Assembly (NCBI RefSeq): GCF_019857225.1
Contig: NZ_JAFJSY010000022.1
Span: 19,122-83,121, forward strand
Reading direction: 5' to 3'
DNA from: Streptomyces plumbidurans
GTDB taxonomy: Bacteria; Actinomycetota; Actinomycetes; Streptomycetales; Streptomycetaceae
DNA: 64,000 bases
Part shown: positions 37,038 through 47,400 of the stretch, in pieces
Position numbering within the stretch: position 1 is the first letter of the stretch
How the letters are laid out: each line of letters starts with the position of its first letter
Notes under the pieces: generated by a model
The model's input: only the letters and a program-made list of their open reading frames with translations
Told to the model about the DNA's origin: nothing
The model's database searches: none
Made by a program: the position numbers and the translations under genes

Positions 37038-38018
37038 CTAGCGCGGCCTCCCCCGGTACGTCAGTTGCTTCACTCGGCGTAGGAACGGGGTTGCCTCGAC
37101 GTGTTGGACGCCCTCCAGGTGGCCGAGGGGGCCGCTGAGGTAGGTGTAGAGGTCGGCGGTGTTGCGGAACACCGCGGTGGCCGTGAGGTTGGTGGGGCCG
37201 GCGGTGGCGGCTGCGTGGGCTATCTGGTCGTGGGCGGCCAGGGCCTCGCCGACGGAGTGCAGGGCCGCAGGGGTCGTGGTGAGCCAGAGGGCCGCGGCGA
37301 CCGGGTAGCCGATGGTCTCGGAGTCGTACTCCACGTCGATGTAGACGGCGCGGGAGGCGAGCAGCGTGGCCAGGCGGCGTTTGACGGCGGACTCGGAGCG
37401 GCCGGTGGCGCGCTGCAGTTCGGGGTAGGTGGCGCGGCCGTCGCGTTCCAGGACGGCGAGCAGGGGCTCATCCTCGGGGTCGACGCGGGCGGGGCCCGGG
37501 TCGGGCACGGGGTCCGGCGTCAGGGCCTCGATCTGGTCCGGGTCCAGCACCGCGAACTTCTCCAGCCAGCCGCTCGGCCCGCCGTAGAAGCGGTGCAGCA
37601 TCTGGTGGGCGCTGATCTCCAGCAGGCGCGGCGTGCGCGGCAGCTTGCCCAGCAGCAGGTCGTCACGGTCGCCGGGGCTGCGCGGCCGGGTGCCGAGGAT
37701 GACCTCGGTGCCGCCGGAGGCGAGCCCGACCCAGTTGGTGTCGGGACGTTTGGCGAGCGCCTCCGCGATGGCCAGGGCACTGTCCGGCACGCAGCGCAGC
37801 CGCAGCGTCCACTGGTCCTGCCCGAGGGCGTCGGCGTCCCGTACCGCGACGACCCTCAGACCGCCCTCGGCGCACAGCCGCCGGTAGCGGCGCGCGACGG
37901 TCTGGTCGGAGACGCCGAGCACGGCGGCGATCCGGCTGAAGGAGGCGCGCCCGTTGACCTCCAGCGCGTGCAGCAGTCGCAGATCGAGCTGGTCGAAGAC
38001 GTCGGATTCCATCTCCAT
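37038..38018 (-). CDS. Lrp/AsnC-family regulator with two HTH units
   Basis: 326 residues, about twice a classical Lrp. Residues about 8-45 form one AsnC HTH (LDLRLLHALEVNGRASFSRIAAVLG); a second lies near residue 185 (DEPLLAVLERDGRATYPELQ, SESAVKRRL), each followed by a RAM-like half. This double architecture is common in streptomycetes. The ATG at 38018 is chosen because GGGAGTGGG lies just upstream; ATGs at 38012 and 38033 are alternatives. Divergent from an MFS exporter, its probable target. Confidence 0.85.
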   Translation of the reverse strand: MEMESDVFDQLDLRLLHALEVNGRASFSRIAAVLGVSDQTVARRYRRLCAEGGLRVVAVRDADALGQDQWTLRLRCVPDSALAIAEALAKRPDTNWVGLASGGTEVILGTRPRSPGDRDDLLLGKLPRTPRLLEISAHQMLHRFYGGPSGWLEKFAVLDPDQIEALTPDPVPDPGPARVDPEDEPLLAVLERDGRATYPELQRATGRSESAVKRRLATLLASRAVYIDVEYDSETIGYPVAAALWLTTTPAALHSVGEALAAHDQIAHAAATAGPTNLTATAVFRNTADLYTYLSGPLGHLEGVQHVEATPFLRRVKQLTYRGRPR

Positions 38019-38087
38019 CGAACCCACTCCCATCGGATTCCGCCGCCGGGTGGGTCGACACCATGGCGATCGGCCGCGTGGCGCCCA

Positions 38088-38120
38088 TCGTACGGAGGCA
38101 TACGCATGCGCCGCGTACGA
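38088..38120. promoter_or_regulatory. Inverted repeat in Lrp/MFS divergent promoter
   Basis: TCGTACG (38088-38094) and CGTACGA (38114-38120) flank a GC-rich core, giving a possible Lrp-type operator in the 133-bp intergenic region. Confidence 0.4.
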
Positions 38121-38151
38121 AGCAGGCGCACGGAGCACAGGAGTTGAGGAC

Positions 38152-39651
38152 ATGCGTACATGGGGGCCGCTCACGGCGGTGTGCCTGAGCACGTTCATGT
38201 TGCTGCTGGACGTGACGATCGCGGTGGTCGCACTGCCGGACATGGCGGCGTCGCTGCACGCGTCGCTGAGCGATCTACAGTGGGTGATGGACGGATACGC
38301 GCTGGCGCTGGCTGCGGTGCTGCTCGGCACGGGCGCCGCCGCCGACATCCTCGGGCGGCGGCGGGTGCACGTCGTGGGCGTGGTGGTGTTCGCCGCGGCC
38401 TCGCTGCTGTGCGGCCTGGCGGGCGGTCCCGGGATGCTGGTCGCCTCGCGGGCGCTGCAGGGTCTCGGGGCGGCGGCGATGTTCGCGACCACGCTGCCGC
38501 TGCTCGCCTCGGTCTATCAAGGCAGGCAGCGCTCGGTGGCGCTCGGCGTGTGGGGCGCGGTCGCGGGTGCGGCGGCCGCGGTGGGCCCGGTGCTCGGCGG
38601 GCTGCTGACGGACGGCCCGGGCTGGCGCTGGATCTTCTACGTCAACCTGCCGGTGAGCGTGCTCGCGGTGTGGCTGACGCTGAGGGTCGTACCGGAGTCG
38701 CACGGTTCGCGCGAGCGGCGCGTGGACTGGGCGGGCACGGCGACGTTCGCCGCGTTCGCCGGAGCGCTGACGTACGGCGCGGTGCGGGCCGGGCAGCACG
38801 GCTGGGGCGAGGCGGGCACCCTCCTCACGTTCGCGGCCGCCCTGGCGGCCCTGACGGGCTTCCTCGCGGTCGAGCGGCGCAGCGCCGACCCGCTGCTGGA
38901 CCCGCGGTTGTTCCTCAAGCCCGCGTTCTCCGGCGTCATGGTGGGCGCGCTCGCCTTCAACGCGGCGGCGTTCAGCCTGATGGCGTACGACTCGATCTGG
39001 TTGCAGACGCTGCTAGGGATGAGCCCGGTGCGCGGCGGGCTGGTCTTCCTGTGGCTGTCGCTGTCGTCGTTCGCGGTGGCCGCGGCGGGCGGCCGGCTGC
39101 TGCACGGGGTGCCGGCCCGGATCACGGTCGGCGGCGGGCTGCTGCTGATCGGCACCGGCCAGTTCTGCATGACCGGCCTGGACACGGGCTCGACGGCGTC
39201 CGCGCTGATACCGGGGCTGATCCTGGCCGGGGTCGGCACGGGCCTGGTCTCGCCGGGCATCGCGGGCGCCGCGCTGGCCGCCGTACCGCCGGAGCGGTCG
39301 GGGATGGCGGGCGGTGCGGTGAATACGTTCCGGCAGCTCGGGTATGCCCTCGGCATCGCGGTCTACGGCACGGTGGTGACGTCACGGATGAACGACACGC
39401 TCCCGCACGACGCGGCCCACGCGCTGGCGGGCGGCGCGGCCGGCGCCCTGCGCGGGGCCTTCTCCGAGCGGGCGCTGCGCACGGCGTTCGCGTCGGGTCT
39501 GAACACCGCTGCGGTGGTGGCCGGGCTGACCGCGACGGTCGCAGGAGCGCTGGTGGTGACGCTGGTCCGGACGCCGCGAGCGCCCCGGAAGGGAGTGATG
39601 AATGCGGGCTCCGGAACGCTTGCGGAGGAGACGGTTCCGCCGCGCCGATGA
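38152..39651 (+). CDS. MFS drug-resistance-type exporter (DHA2, 14 TM)
   Basis: 499 residues with about fourteen membrane segments. DHA2 motifs: LDVTIAVVALPDMAASL in TM1 (motif D1), GYALALAAVLLGTGAAADILGRRR (motif A) and GPVLGGLLTDGPGWRWIFYVNLPV (motif C). Such proteins export drugs or secreted metabolites by proton antiport. GAGG lies near the ATG. Divergently transcribed from the double Lrp regulator. Confidence 0.9.
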   Translation: MRTWGPLTAVCLSTFMLLLDVTIAVVALPDMAASLHASLSDLQWVMDGYALALAAVLLGTGAAADILGRRRVHVVGVVVFAAASLLCGLAGGPGMLVASRALQGLGAAAMFATTLPLLASVYQGRQRSVALGVWGAVAGAAAAVGPVLGGLLTDGPGWRWIFYVNLPVSVLAVWLTLRVVPESHGSRERRVDWAGTATFAAFAGALTYGAVRAGQHGWGEAGTLLTFAAALAALTGFLAVERRSADPLLDPRLFLKPAFSGVMVGALAFNAAAFSLMAYDSIWLQTLLGMSPVRGGLVFLWLSLSSFAVAAAGGRLLHGVPARITVGGGLLLIGTGQFCMTGLDTGSTASALIPGLILAGVGTGLVSPGIAGAALAAVPPERSGMAGGAVNTFRQLGYALGIAVYGTVVTSRMNDTLPHDAAHALAGGAAGALRGAFSERALRTAFASGLNTAAVVAGLTATVAGALVVTLVRTPRAPRKGVMNAGSGTLAEETVPPRR

Positions 39652-39656
39652 GGTCG

Positions 39657-39671
39657 TTGACCAGCGGTCAA
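39657..39671. promoter_or_regulatory. Small palindrome upstream of acyl-CoA ligase gene
   Basis: TTGACC-AGC-GGTCAA, a perfect 6-bp inverted repeat at the start of the 244-bp gap before the acyl-CoA ligase gene. The rest of the gap is relatively AT-richer leader sequence with no ORF. Confidence 0.3.
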
Positions 39672-39895
39672 GGGCGGTAGCCGGGTCGTACAGATTCGGT
39701 GGAGATTACGGGACCGAAACTTACTCAACCGTCAGTTTTCTGTCCGACCCTTCCGTATGTGGGGGCATTTTCCGGCCGGTGACCAGGGTATAGCTGAGGG
39801 ATGTTCGGTTTTGGCCCCCCTCCCGCCCTGTCTCCGCGTGGGGTAGCTTTCACGGCGCTTGCGGAGTACTCGATACAGCGCTGAGGGAGCGGGGA

Positions 39896-41728
39896 GTGGG
39901 ATTGCGCGAGTTCACCAGCCCGCCGTTGACGCTGGCACCCACTGTGGGGGGTCTGGCCGACGTCGTCTTCGAGCGTGCCCAGGAGGACCCGCTGCACATC
40001 GCGCTCGGCCGCAAGGACGAGAGCGGACAGTGGCGGGACGTCACCTCGGCCGAGTTCCGCGACGAGGTCATGGCCCTCGCCAAGGGCCTGCTGGCCCGGG
40101 GCGTCCGGTTCGGCGACCGCGTCGCGATCATGTCCCGTACCCGCTACGAGTGGACCCTGTTCGACTTCGCCCTGTGGACGATCGGCGCCCAGGTGGTGCC
40201 GATCTACCCCACCTCGTCGGCGGAGCAGTGCTTCTGGATGCTCTACGACTCCGAGTGCACGGCCGCGATCGTGGAGCACGAGGACCACGCGATGACGATC
40301 GCCACCGTCATCGACCGGCTGCCGCAGCTGCGCCAGCTCATGCAGCTCGACAACGACTGCCTGCAGGAGCTCTACGACGCCGGCGCCCACCTCGACGACG
40401 ACGTGGTGCACCGACACCGGCAGGCGATCACCCCGGACTCGGTCGCGACGATCATCTACACCTCGGGCACCACGGGCCGCCCGAAGGGCTGTGTGATCAG
40501 CCACGGCAGCTTCATGTACGAGTCGGACACCGTCATCCAGCGCTGGGAGCCGGTGTTCCACACCAAGAAGGGCGACGAGGCGTCGACCCTGCTGTTCCTG
40601 CCGCTCGCGCACGTCTTCGGACGCATGGTGGAGGTCGCCACCATCCGCGGAGGGGTGCGCCTCGGCCACCAGCCGCAGCTGAACGCGTCGGCCCTGCTGC
40701 CCGATCTGCAGGCCTTCCGGCCCACGTTCATCCTCGCGGTGCCGTACATCTTCGAGAAGGTCTTCAACGCCTCCCGCCGCAAGGCCGAGAAGGAGGGCAA
40801 GTCCGGGCCCTTCGAGAAGGCCGTCGACATCGCCGTGAAGTACGCGGACGCCGTCGAGGCCAAGGCCTGGGGCATCGGCCCCGGACCCTCGGCCGGTCTG
40901 CGCATGCAGCACCAGCTCTTCGACAAGCTCGTCTACGCCAAGGTGCGCGCCGCGATGGGCGGCCGGATCCGCAACGCCATGTCGGGCGGCTCCGGGATGG
41001 ACCGCAGGCTCGGCCTGTTCTTCGCGGGCGCCGGCGTGCAGATCTACGAGGGCTACGGCCTGACCGAGTCGACGGCGGCCGCGACCGCCAACCCGCCCGA
41101 ACGCACCCGCTACGGCACGGTCGGACAGCCCATCCCCGGTGTCACCGTGCACATCGCGGACGACGGCGAGATCTGGCTGCACGGCGAGAACATCTTCCAG
41201 TGCTACCTCAACAACCCGAAGGCCACCGACGAGACCCTGCACGACGGCTGGCTCGCCACCGGTGACCTCGGCTCCCTCGACGACGACGGCTACCTCACCA
41301 TCACCGGCCGCAAGAAGGAGATCCTGGTGACCTCCGGCGGCAAGAGCGTCTCGCCGGGTCTGCTGGAGGAGCGCGTCCGCGACCATCCGCTGGTCAACCA
41401 GTGCATCGTCGTCGGCAACGACCGGCCCTACGTCGCCGCCCTGGTCACCCTCGACCAGGAGGCCGTCGAGCACTGGCTGCAGATGCGCGGCAAGCCGCAG
41501 ATGGGCCCCGCCCAACTGGTGCGCGACGCCGACCTGGAGACGGAGGTGCGGCGTGCGGTGGTCGCCGCCAACACCCTTGTCTCGCAGGCCGAGTCGATCC
41601 GCACGTTCCGGATACTGGCCCAGCCCTTCACCGAGGAACACGGTCTGCTGACCCCGTCCCTGAAGCTGAAGCGCAAGGCCATCGAGAACGCCTACGCCAA
41701 CGAGGTCGAGGCCCTGTACCAGGCCTGA
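39896..41728 (+). CDS. Long-chain fatty-acid-CoA ligase (AMP-binding)
   Basis: 610 residues, FadD15-like. The ATP/AMP loop TIIYTSGTTGRPKG, the EGYGLTEST motif, the DGWLATGDLG motif and the hinge/catalytic Lys region ITGRKKEILVTSGGKSVSP are intact. It activates fatty acids to acyl-AMP then acyl-CoA in the cytoplasm. GTG start behind a GAGGGAGCGGGGA purine run. Monocistronic as far as seen. Confidence 0.93.
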   Translation: MGLREFTSPPLTLAPTVGGLADVVFERAQEDPLHIALGRKDESGQWRDVTSAEFRDEVMALAKGLLARGVRFGDRVAIMSRTRYEWTLFDFALWTIGAQVVPIYPTSSAEQCFWMLYDSECTAAIVEHEDHAMTIATVIDRLPQLRQLMQLDNDCLQELYDAGAHLDDDVVHRHRQAITPDSVATIIYTSGTTGRPKGCVISHGSFMYESDTVIQRWEPVFHTKKGDEASTLLFLPLAHVFGRMVEVATIRGGVRLGHQPQLNASALLPDLQAFRPTFILAVPYIFEKVFNASRRKAEKEGKSGPFEKAVDIAVKYADAVEAKAWGIGPGPSAGLRMQHQLFDKLVYAKVRAAMGGRIRNAMSGGSGMDRRLGLFFAGAGVQIYEGYGLTESTAAATANPPERTRYGTVGQPIPGVTVHIADDGEIWLHGENIFQCYLNNPKATDETLHDGWLATGDLGSLDDDGYLTITGRKKEILVTSGGKSVSPGLLEERVRDHPLVNQCIVVGNDRPYVAALVTLDQEAVEHWLQMRGKPQMGPAQLVRDADLETEVRRAVVAANTLVSQAESIRTFRILAQPFTEEHGLLTPSLKLKRKAIENAYANEVEALYQA

Positions 41729-41851
41729 GTGCCCGGCTCCCGGGTCTGACGGTCCGGCACCGGTGAATTCTCCGGTCAGGAATGCATCACGGGCCGTGAT
41801 CGTTGACGATGGGGAGTACCACCTGACGACAACCGTAAGGATCCAGAGCTC

Positions 41852-42679
41852 GTGAGCAAGGTCCCCCCGATCATCCTCAACAACGGCGTCGAGATGCCCC
41901 AGCTGGGCTTCGGCGTCTGGCAGGTGCCGGACGACGAGGCGGAGCGTGCTGTGGCCACCGCGCTGGAGGCCGGGTACCGCAGCGTCGACACAGCCGCGAT
42001 CTACGGCAACGAAGAGGGCACCGGCCGGGCGATCGCGGCCTCCGGCGTCCCGCGCGAGGACATCTTCGTCACCACCAAGCTGCACAACCGCGACCAGGGG
42101 TACGACTCGACGCTGCGCGCGTTCGACGTGTCGCTCGGCAAGCTCGGCCTGGAGTACGTCGACCTGTATCTGATCCACTGGCCGACCCCGGCCCGGGACA
42201 AGTACGTCGACACGTACAAGGCCTTCGAGAAGCTGCACGCCGACGGCCGCATCCGCGCGATCGGCGTCTCCAACTTCGAGCCGGAGCACCTGCGTCGGCT
42301 GATCGAGGAGACCTCGGTCGTCCCGGCGGTCGACCAGATCGAGCTGCACCCGCATCTGCAGCAGCACGCCGCCCGCGAGTTCCACGCCGAGCAGGGCATC
42401 GCGACCGAGGCCTGGTCGCCGCTCGGCTCGGGCAAGGGACTCCTGGAGGTCCCGGCGATCGTCGCCATCGCGCAGAAGCACGGGCGCACCCCGGCCCAGA
42501 TCGTCCTGCGCTGGCACCTCCAGATCGGCAACATCGTGATCCCCAAGTCCGTGACGCCGTCCCGGATCAGGGAGAACATCGAGGTCTTCGACTTCAGCCT
42601 GGACACCGAGGACCTGGCGGCCATCAGCGCGCTGAACGAGGACCGGCGCCTGGGCCCCGACCCGAACGCCCTCAACTGA
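41852..42679 (+). CDS. Aldo/keto reductase
   Basis: 275 residues, AKR5-like. The catalytic tetrad is complete: D46, Y51, K76 and H109 (DTAAIYGNE, TTKLHN, LIHWP). NADPH-binding residues are in IPKSVTPSRIREN. Similar actinobacterial enzymes reduce 2,5-diketo-D-gluconate or small aldehydes. GTG start with AAGGA upstream; a strong hairpin follows the stop. Confidence 0.93.
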   Translation: MSKVPPIILNNGVEMPQLGFGVWQVPDDEAERAVATALEAGYRSVDTAAIYGNEEGTGRAIAASGVPREDIFVTTKLHNRDQGYDSTLRAFDVSLGKLGLEYVDLYLIHWPTPARDKYVDTYKAFEKLHADGRIRAIGVSNFEPEHLRRLIEETSVVPAVDQIELHPHLQQHAAREFHAEQGIATEAWSPLGSGKGLLEVPAIVAIAQKHGRTPAQIVLRWHLQIGNIVIPKSVTPSRIRENIEVFDFSLDTEDLAAISALNEDRRLGPDPNALN

Positions 42680-42720
42680 GCCCGACCCCCTTCGACGGAA
42701 CCTGACACCGGTCGGAACGA

Positions 42721-42763
42721 GGCTCCGCCCCGTCGCGCGAGTACCACGCGGCGGGGCGGAGCC
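42721..42763 (+). terminator. Rho-independent-type hairpin after aldo/keto reductase gene
   Basis: GGCTCCGCCCCG (42721-42732) pairs perfectly with CGGGGCGGAGCC (42752-42763), 12-bp stem, 19-nt loop, followed by GTTTCC. Confidence 0.85.
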
Positions 42764-42900
42764 GTTTCCGCATTCATGAGGCTTGTTGCCGAGTTCATGG
42801 ACGTGTTTCCGCGTTCACAGTCTTGACGCGAGCATGCCCATGGGTCCACCGTGTACGCCAACCCGGTCAGGAAACTTTCCTAACAGAAGGGTCCCCCACA

Positions 42901-43596
42901 GTGCGTATACGAACACTGACCCTCGCCGCGGCCTCCGGGGCCGCCCTGCTCGCAGCCGGAGTGCTCCCTGCGAGCGCCTCCGGCTCCGCGGGACCGGCGT
43001 CCACCCAGGAGGGCTCGGTCAGCGCGGCCGACCTGCTCGCCAAGGTGACGTCCTGCTCCCAGATCTCCAACGGCAAGTACCGCACCGACGAGGAGACGTC
43101 GGCCACCGTCCCCGTGTGCGGCAAGAACGGCGCCGTGTTCTGGAAGGCCGACATGGACGTCGACTGCGACGGCCAGCGCACGTCGAACTGCAACGAGGAC
43201 ACCGACCCCTGGTACCAGGACGACACGGCCTTCCATCAGTCCAACGGCAGCCCGCTGAAGGCGGATTCACTGCCGTACGTCGTCGTGCCCAGCTCCAGCG
43301 GCATCTGGAACTACGCGAACGCCGGCATCAAGGGCGGCGGCGTGGTCGCGGTGATCTACGACAACAAGGTGGAGTACGCCGTCGTCGGCGACACCGGCCC
43401 CACGCAGATCATCGGCGAGGCCTCCTACGCCACCGCCGACGCGCTCGGCATCGACCCCGACCCGGAGACCGGCGGCACCGACTCCGGGGTGACCTACATC
43501 CTCTTCAAGAACTCGCAGGTCTCCCCCATCGAGAGCCACAGCGCGGCGGTGACGCTGGGCGACCGGCTGGCCAAGCAGTTCCTGCAGAACAACTAG
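42901..43596 (+). CDS. Secreted chitosanase (GH75)
   Basis: 231 residues. Signal peptide with cleavage near ASASGS. The mature part matches fungal-type GH75 chitosanases: AVFWKADMDVDCDGQRT, PLKADSLPYVVVP, and the YAVVGDTGPTQIIGEASYA region with the candidate catalytic Asp and Glu. It hydrolyses chitosan outside the cell. GTG start with AGAAGGG upstream. A perfect AGGAAA...TTTCCT palindrome (42868-42880) lies in the leader. Confidence 0.9.
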   Translation: MRIRTLTLAAASGAALLAAGVLPASASGSAGPASTQEGSVSAADLLAKVTSCSQISNGKYRTDEETSATVPVCGKNGAVFWKADMDVDCDGQRTSNCNEDTDPWYQDDTAFHQSNGSPLKADSLPYVVVPSSSGIWNYANAGIKGGGVVAVIYDNKVEYAVVGDTGPTQIIGEASYATADALGIDPDPETGGTDSGVTYILFKNSQVSPIESHSAAVTLGDRLAKQFLQNN

Positions 43597-43648
43597 AGCC
43601 GCCCGGGGAGGACGGACGCGGTGCAGCCCGACCGGCCGTGCGCGGCGG

Positions 43649-44353
43649 TCAGTTGGGCTGCCCGATCGGCCGCACGACGACGGTGTTGACGTCGACTCCG
43701 GCCGGTTGCCCGAGTGCCCAGACGATCGAGTCCGCGATCTGGTCGGCGGTCAGCAGATGACCGGGTGGCAGGCCGCCGTCCCAGAACGGGGTCTCCACCC
43801 GTCCGGGTGCGATCAGGGTGACGCCGATGCCGAACTCCGTGACCTGACGGCGGGTGTTCTCGGCGAGACCCGTCACCGCCCACTTGGTCGCCCCGTAGAT
43901 GTTGCCGGGGGTGTTCACGAACCCGGCGACACTGCCGACCAGGACGATCCGGCCCCGGCTCTCCTTGAGCGCGTCGACGGAGGCCCGCACGAGCAGCGCC
44001 GGGCCGAGGACGTTGGTGAGCACCATCTCGGTCCAGCCGGCCGGGTCGCCGTCCGCCACGGAGTCGTGGGTGGCGAACCCGGCGTTGGCCACGACCGTGT
44101 CCAGCCGGCCGTACGTCTTGAGTGTGCTGTCGACCGCGGACTGCACGTCGGCGTACTCGGCCGCGTGCCCGGGAAGCGTCAACAGCTGCTCGGGGCTGCC
44201 GAGTTCCTCGGCGAAGGCGCGCAGCCTTTCCTCCCGGCGCCCGGTGACGGCCACCCGCTGCCCGGCGTCGAGCAGCCGGCGCGCGACGGCGGCGCCGATG
44301 CCGGTGGCTCCGCCGGTGATCAGTGTGACGGGCGATTCGGTGGTCGTGGCCAT
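43649..44353 (-). CDS. SDR-family oxidoreductase
   Basis: 234 residues, classical SDR: GGATGIG cofactor loop, NAG (VANAGF), active-site Ser in VLVGSVAG and intact Y-x-x-x-K (IYGATKWAV). The final motif GRVETPFW fits the NADP-dependent YdfG-like group acting on small 3-hydroxy compounds. A palindrome of LacI/TetR type lies about 45 bp upstream. Converges with the chitosanase gene. Confidence 0.9.
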   Translation of the reverse strand: MATTTESPVTLITGGATGIGAAVARRLLDAGQRVAVTGRREERLRAFAEELGSPEQLLTLPGHAAEYADVQSAVDSTLKTYGRLDTVVANAGFATHDSVADGDPAGWTEMVLTNVLGPALLVRASVDALKESRGRIVLVGSVAGFVNTPGNIYGATKWAVTGLAENTRRQVTEFGIGVTLIAPGRVETPFWDGGLPPGHLLTADQIADSIVWALGQPAGVDVNTVVVRPIGQPN

Positions 44354-44393
44354 GTCTCCCCCTGTGGTTCGTTCGACATGGGGAGTGAACCAG

Positions 44394-44409
44394 TTGGAGC
44401 GCTCTCCAA
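44394..44409. promoter_or_regulatory. Operator-like palindrome upstream of SDR gene
   Basis: TTGGAGCGCTCTCCAA, 6-bp arms, resembles LacI- or TetR-family operators. It sits between the nSTAND stop codon and the SDR start; no such regulator gene is adjacent. Confidence 0.5.
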
Positions 44410-44410
44410 G

Positions 44411-47400
44411 TCAAGTGCCGCAGCTGTCGCGGTACGGCACGGACGGCAGGTACCGGTGCCACTCGGCCTCGGTGGCGCCGCCCCCGGCCCGCGAGCACAC
44501 CTCGGAGGCGGCATCGCTCGGCGCCAACTCGGCGGTGCGGTCCGGCAGATGGGGTGTGGCGATGTGCAGGGTGCGCGCGTGCGGGCCGAACCCCAGGGCG
44601 AGCACGGGCCCGTCACCGGCCGGTACGGTCGCGGCCGGCAGCCGGGTCCGCGCGGTCTCCCACACCTGCACGGATCCGTCGGCCGCGCTCGCCGCGAGCA
44701 GGGAACCGTCGGCGGAGAAGGCGAGGGCCGACCTCGTCACGGTGGCGCCGGTCGGCCTGAGGACCGCGAGCCTGCGCCAGGTGCGCGCGTCCCACAGGGT
44801 GAGGCGGCCGACGCCGTCCTCGGCGGCGAGGTAGCGCGCGTCCGGGCTGAAAGCGCCCGTGGCGAGCAGGTCCTCGCCCGTCACCCCGCCCGGGCGCCGG
44901 GCGCCCGTTGCGACGTCCACGAGGGCGCCCTCGGGGGTCAGCGCGGTGCGACCGGTGGCGTCGACCGCGACGGTGCTCTCCTTGTCGACGACCGGGAGTT
45001 CATGGGCGGGCGCGGGGCGGCCGTGGGCGTCGAACGCGGCGTGCGCCGCCGCCCGCGTGCGCCATGCCCGGCCCATGAGGCCGTGCAGCGACAGCGTGTG
45101 CACCGTGCTGGTGCGCCCATCCTCCAGATAGCTCAGCAGGTCCGCCCCGGGGTCCAGCCGGAAGTCGCCGATCGACCGGGCCGAGACCGGATAGGTCAGC
45201 AGGGGTGCGCGCGCACCGTCGTCCGCGGGGGCCGGCAGGTCGGTGCGCCACAGGGAGACGGAGCCTGGGGTCCATGCCAGGGCGTAGGCGCCGTGGAACA
45301 CCACGCTGTTGGCGCCGCCGGCCAGCGGCAGCCGGGGGCGCTCGCGACCGGTGCGGAAGTCCCACGTCACGATGCCCACCGAGGTGGCGGCGGCGACCGC
45401 GTCGCCGTCGGGGGTGAAGACGAGCTCCTCTCCCTGGCACAGCAGCCGTTCCGTGGAGCGGGGCAGGTGGGCGGCGAGCAGACGGCCGGCCGTGAAGTCG
45501 AGGATGCGCAGCCGGGTGTCGTCGTTCCCGCACCAGGCGAGATGACGTCCGTCCGGACTCGGCAGGGGCAGCGGGCCGTCGTCCTCGCCGTGGTCGTAGC
45601 GATGACGCACCTGCTGCCGGTCGACGTCCCACAGCTCCAGGACCATCCGGTCGCCGCCGGGCTCGTGTGCGTTGCGGCCGACCAGGTAGGTGTGCCCGCC
45701 GGGCCCGAACCGGCCCTCGACGTCCGCCCGTTGACCGGTCGCGAGCCGCCGTACGCTCTTGTCGGCGATCCCGCGGACGAGCGTGCCGTGCCCACCGGGG
45801 GCCTGCTGGGCGACGAACCTGCCGTCGTCGCTGACGTCCACCACGCCCTGCGACAGACCGGGAACGTGCAGGGAACGGATCTGCCGGTGCGTGCGCACGT
45901 CCCACTGCAGGACCCGGTCGTGGGCGACCTTGGTCAGCACCCGGCCGTCGGCGCTCAGCCAGGACGGAGCGTTGAGGGCGCGGCCGCCCTGCTCGGGCTG
46001 GGTGAACGCGTCCTGCCCGCTCTGCGCGGCGGCGGTACGCAGCGCCGTCCTGGTCTCGGGCAGATCGGCGGTCCGCCAGGCGGCGAGCGCGAGACGCATC
46101 GCGGTGCGCGGATCGGACTCCCGCAGGGTGTCCACCATCGCGGCGACCCGGCGGGCCTCGGCCTCGTCGCGCTGCCGAGCGTTGACCCCGCCCTGCCGCC
46201 AGGCGGCCACCCCCGCCACGACGGCCAGGCACAACAGCGCGGCGAGCGCCCCGGTCAGGGCACGCAACCGCCGCGTGGCCCGGGCCGCGGCCCGCCGCGC
46301 CTGCTCCTGGGCGTCGGCACTGGCGGCGAGGAAGGCCCGCTCGACGCGGTTCAACTCGCTTGTGTTCGCGCGTAGTTCGCCGCTTTCGCGGGCTTCACAG
46401 GTCTCGCGCGGTTCGTCACTTCCGCGCAGCTCCCCCTCGAACGCCTCGCGTGCCTCGGTCAGTCGTATCCCCCGGTACAGTGCGCCCGCGTCCCGGCCCA
46501 ACTCCTCCCAGGCCGCCGCCGCTTCGGTGAGCCGCCGGTGCAGCCGGAGGCGTTCGCGGTCCTCGTCGATCCAGCCGCGCAGCCGGGGCCAGGCACCGAG
46601 CAGGGCCTCGTGGGCGAGGTCGACGGTGTCGCCGTCGACGGTCAGCAGACGGGCGCGGACGAGCCGTTCGAGGACGCGGGCGGTGGTGTCGTCGGCGTCC
46701 AGTTCCGCGCGGCCGGCCGGGCGGCGGGTGTCCTCGGTGCCCTCGCCGGGGTTCACCAGACGCAGCAACAGGCGGCGGATTGCTGCGGCTTCGGACGGTG
46801 TGCACCCGGCGTAGGCGGCCTCCGCCGTGTGCGCGACGGCGCCCTGGATGCCGCCGACGGCCTCGTACGCGGCGAGGGTGAGCGTCTTGCCGGTGCGCCG
46901 CCGCCAGACCTCCCGCAGGGCGTGGGCCATCAGCGGCAGCCCGCCCGGTTCGTCGGCGACGTCGGCGACGATGCGGGAGGTCAGCGCGCGTTCGACGACG
47001 AGCCGTCGCGCCGCGGCCGGCCGGACCACCGCCTCCCGCAGACCTCGCGGCGACAGCGGTCCGACCAGCAGCGTGGCGTCCTTCAACGCCGCGGCCAGCG
47101 GCCCGTGTTCGGCGCAGCGGCCGTAGAAGTCGGCGCGTACGGCGATCAACACGCGCAGCCGGGACGCCGGTTGGGTCGCGGCGAGCAACCGGGTGAGGAA
47201 CAGGGCCCGTTCGGCGGGGTCGGCGCAGAGCGTGAAGACCTCTTCGAACTGGTCGACGACGAGCAGGGTGTCACCGGGCGCGGGGTGGGGTGCGAAGAGC
47301 GCCTCGTGGGTGCGGGCGGGGTGCGGCCCCGGGGTGAGGAGTCGGATCGCGGCGGGGCGCAGTGCGGGGTCGGCCGTCTGTCTCAGCGCGGGTATCAGGC

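Noticed and set aside
39725..42517. 930-codon open frame opposite the acyl-CoA ligase and aldo/keto reductase genes
   Set aside because: Antisense shadow caused by high GC; no start signal or family motif, while both sense genes are complete with catalytic residues.
43706..46375. 889-codon open frame opposite the SDR and nSTAND genes
   Set aside because: Antisense shadow; crosses the intergenic operator and has no recognisable motif.
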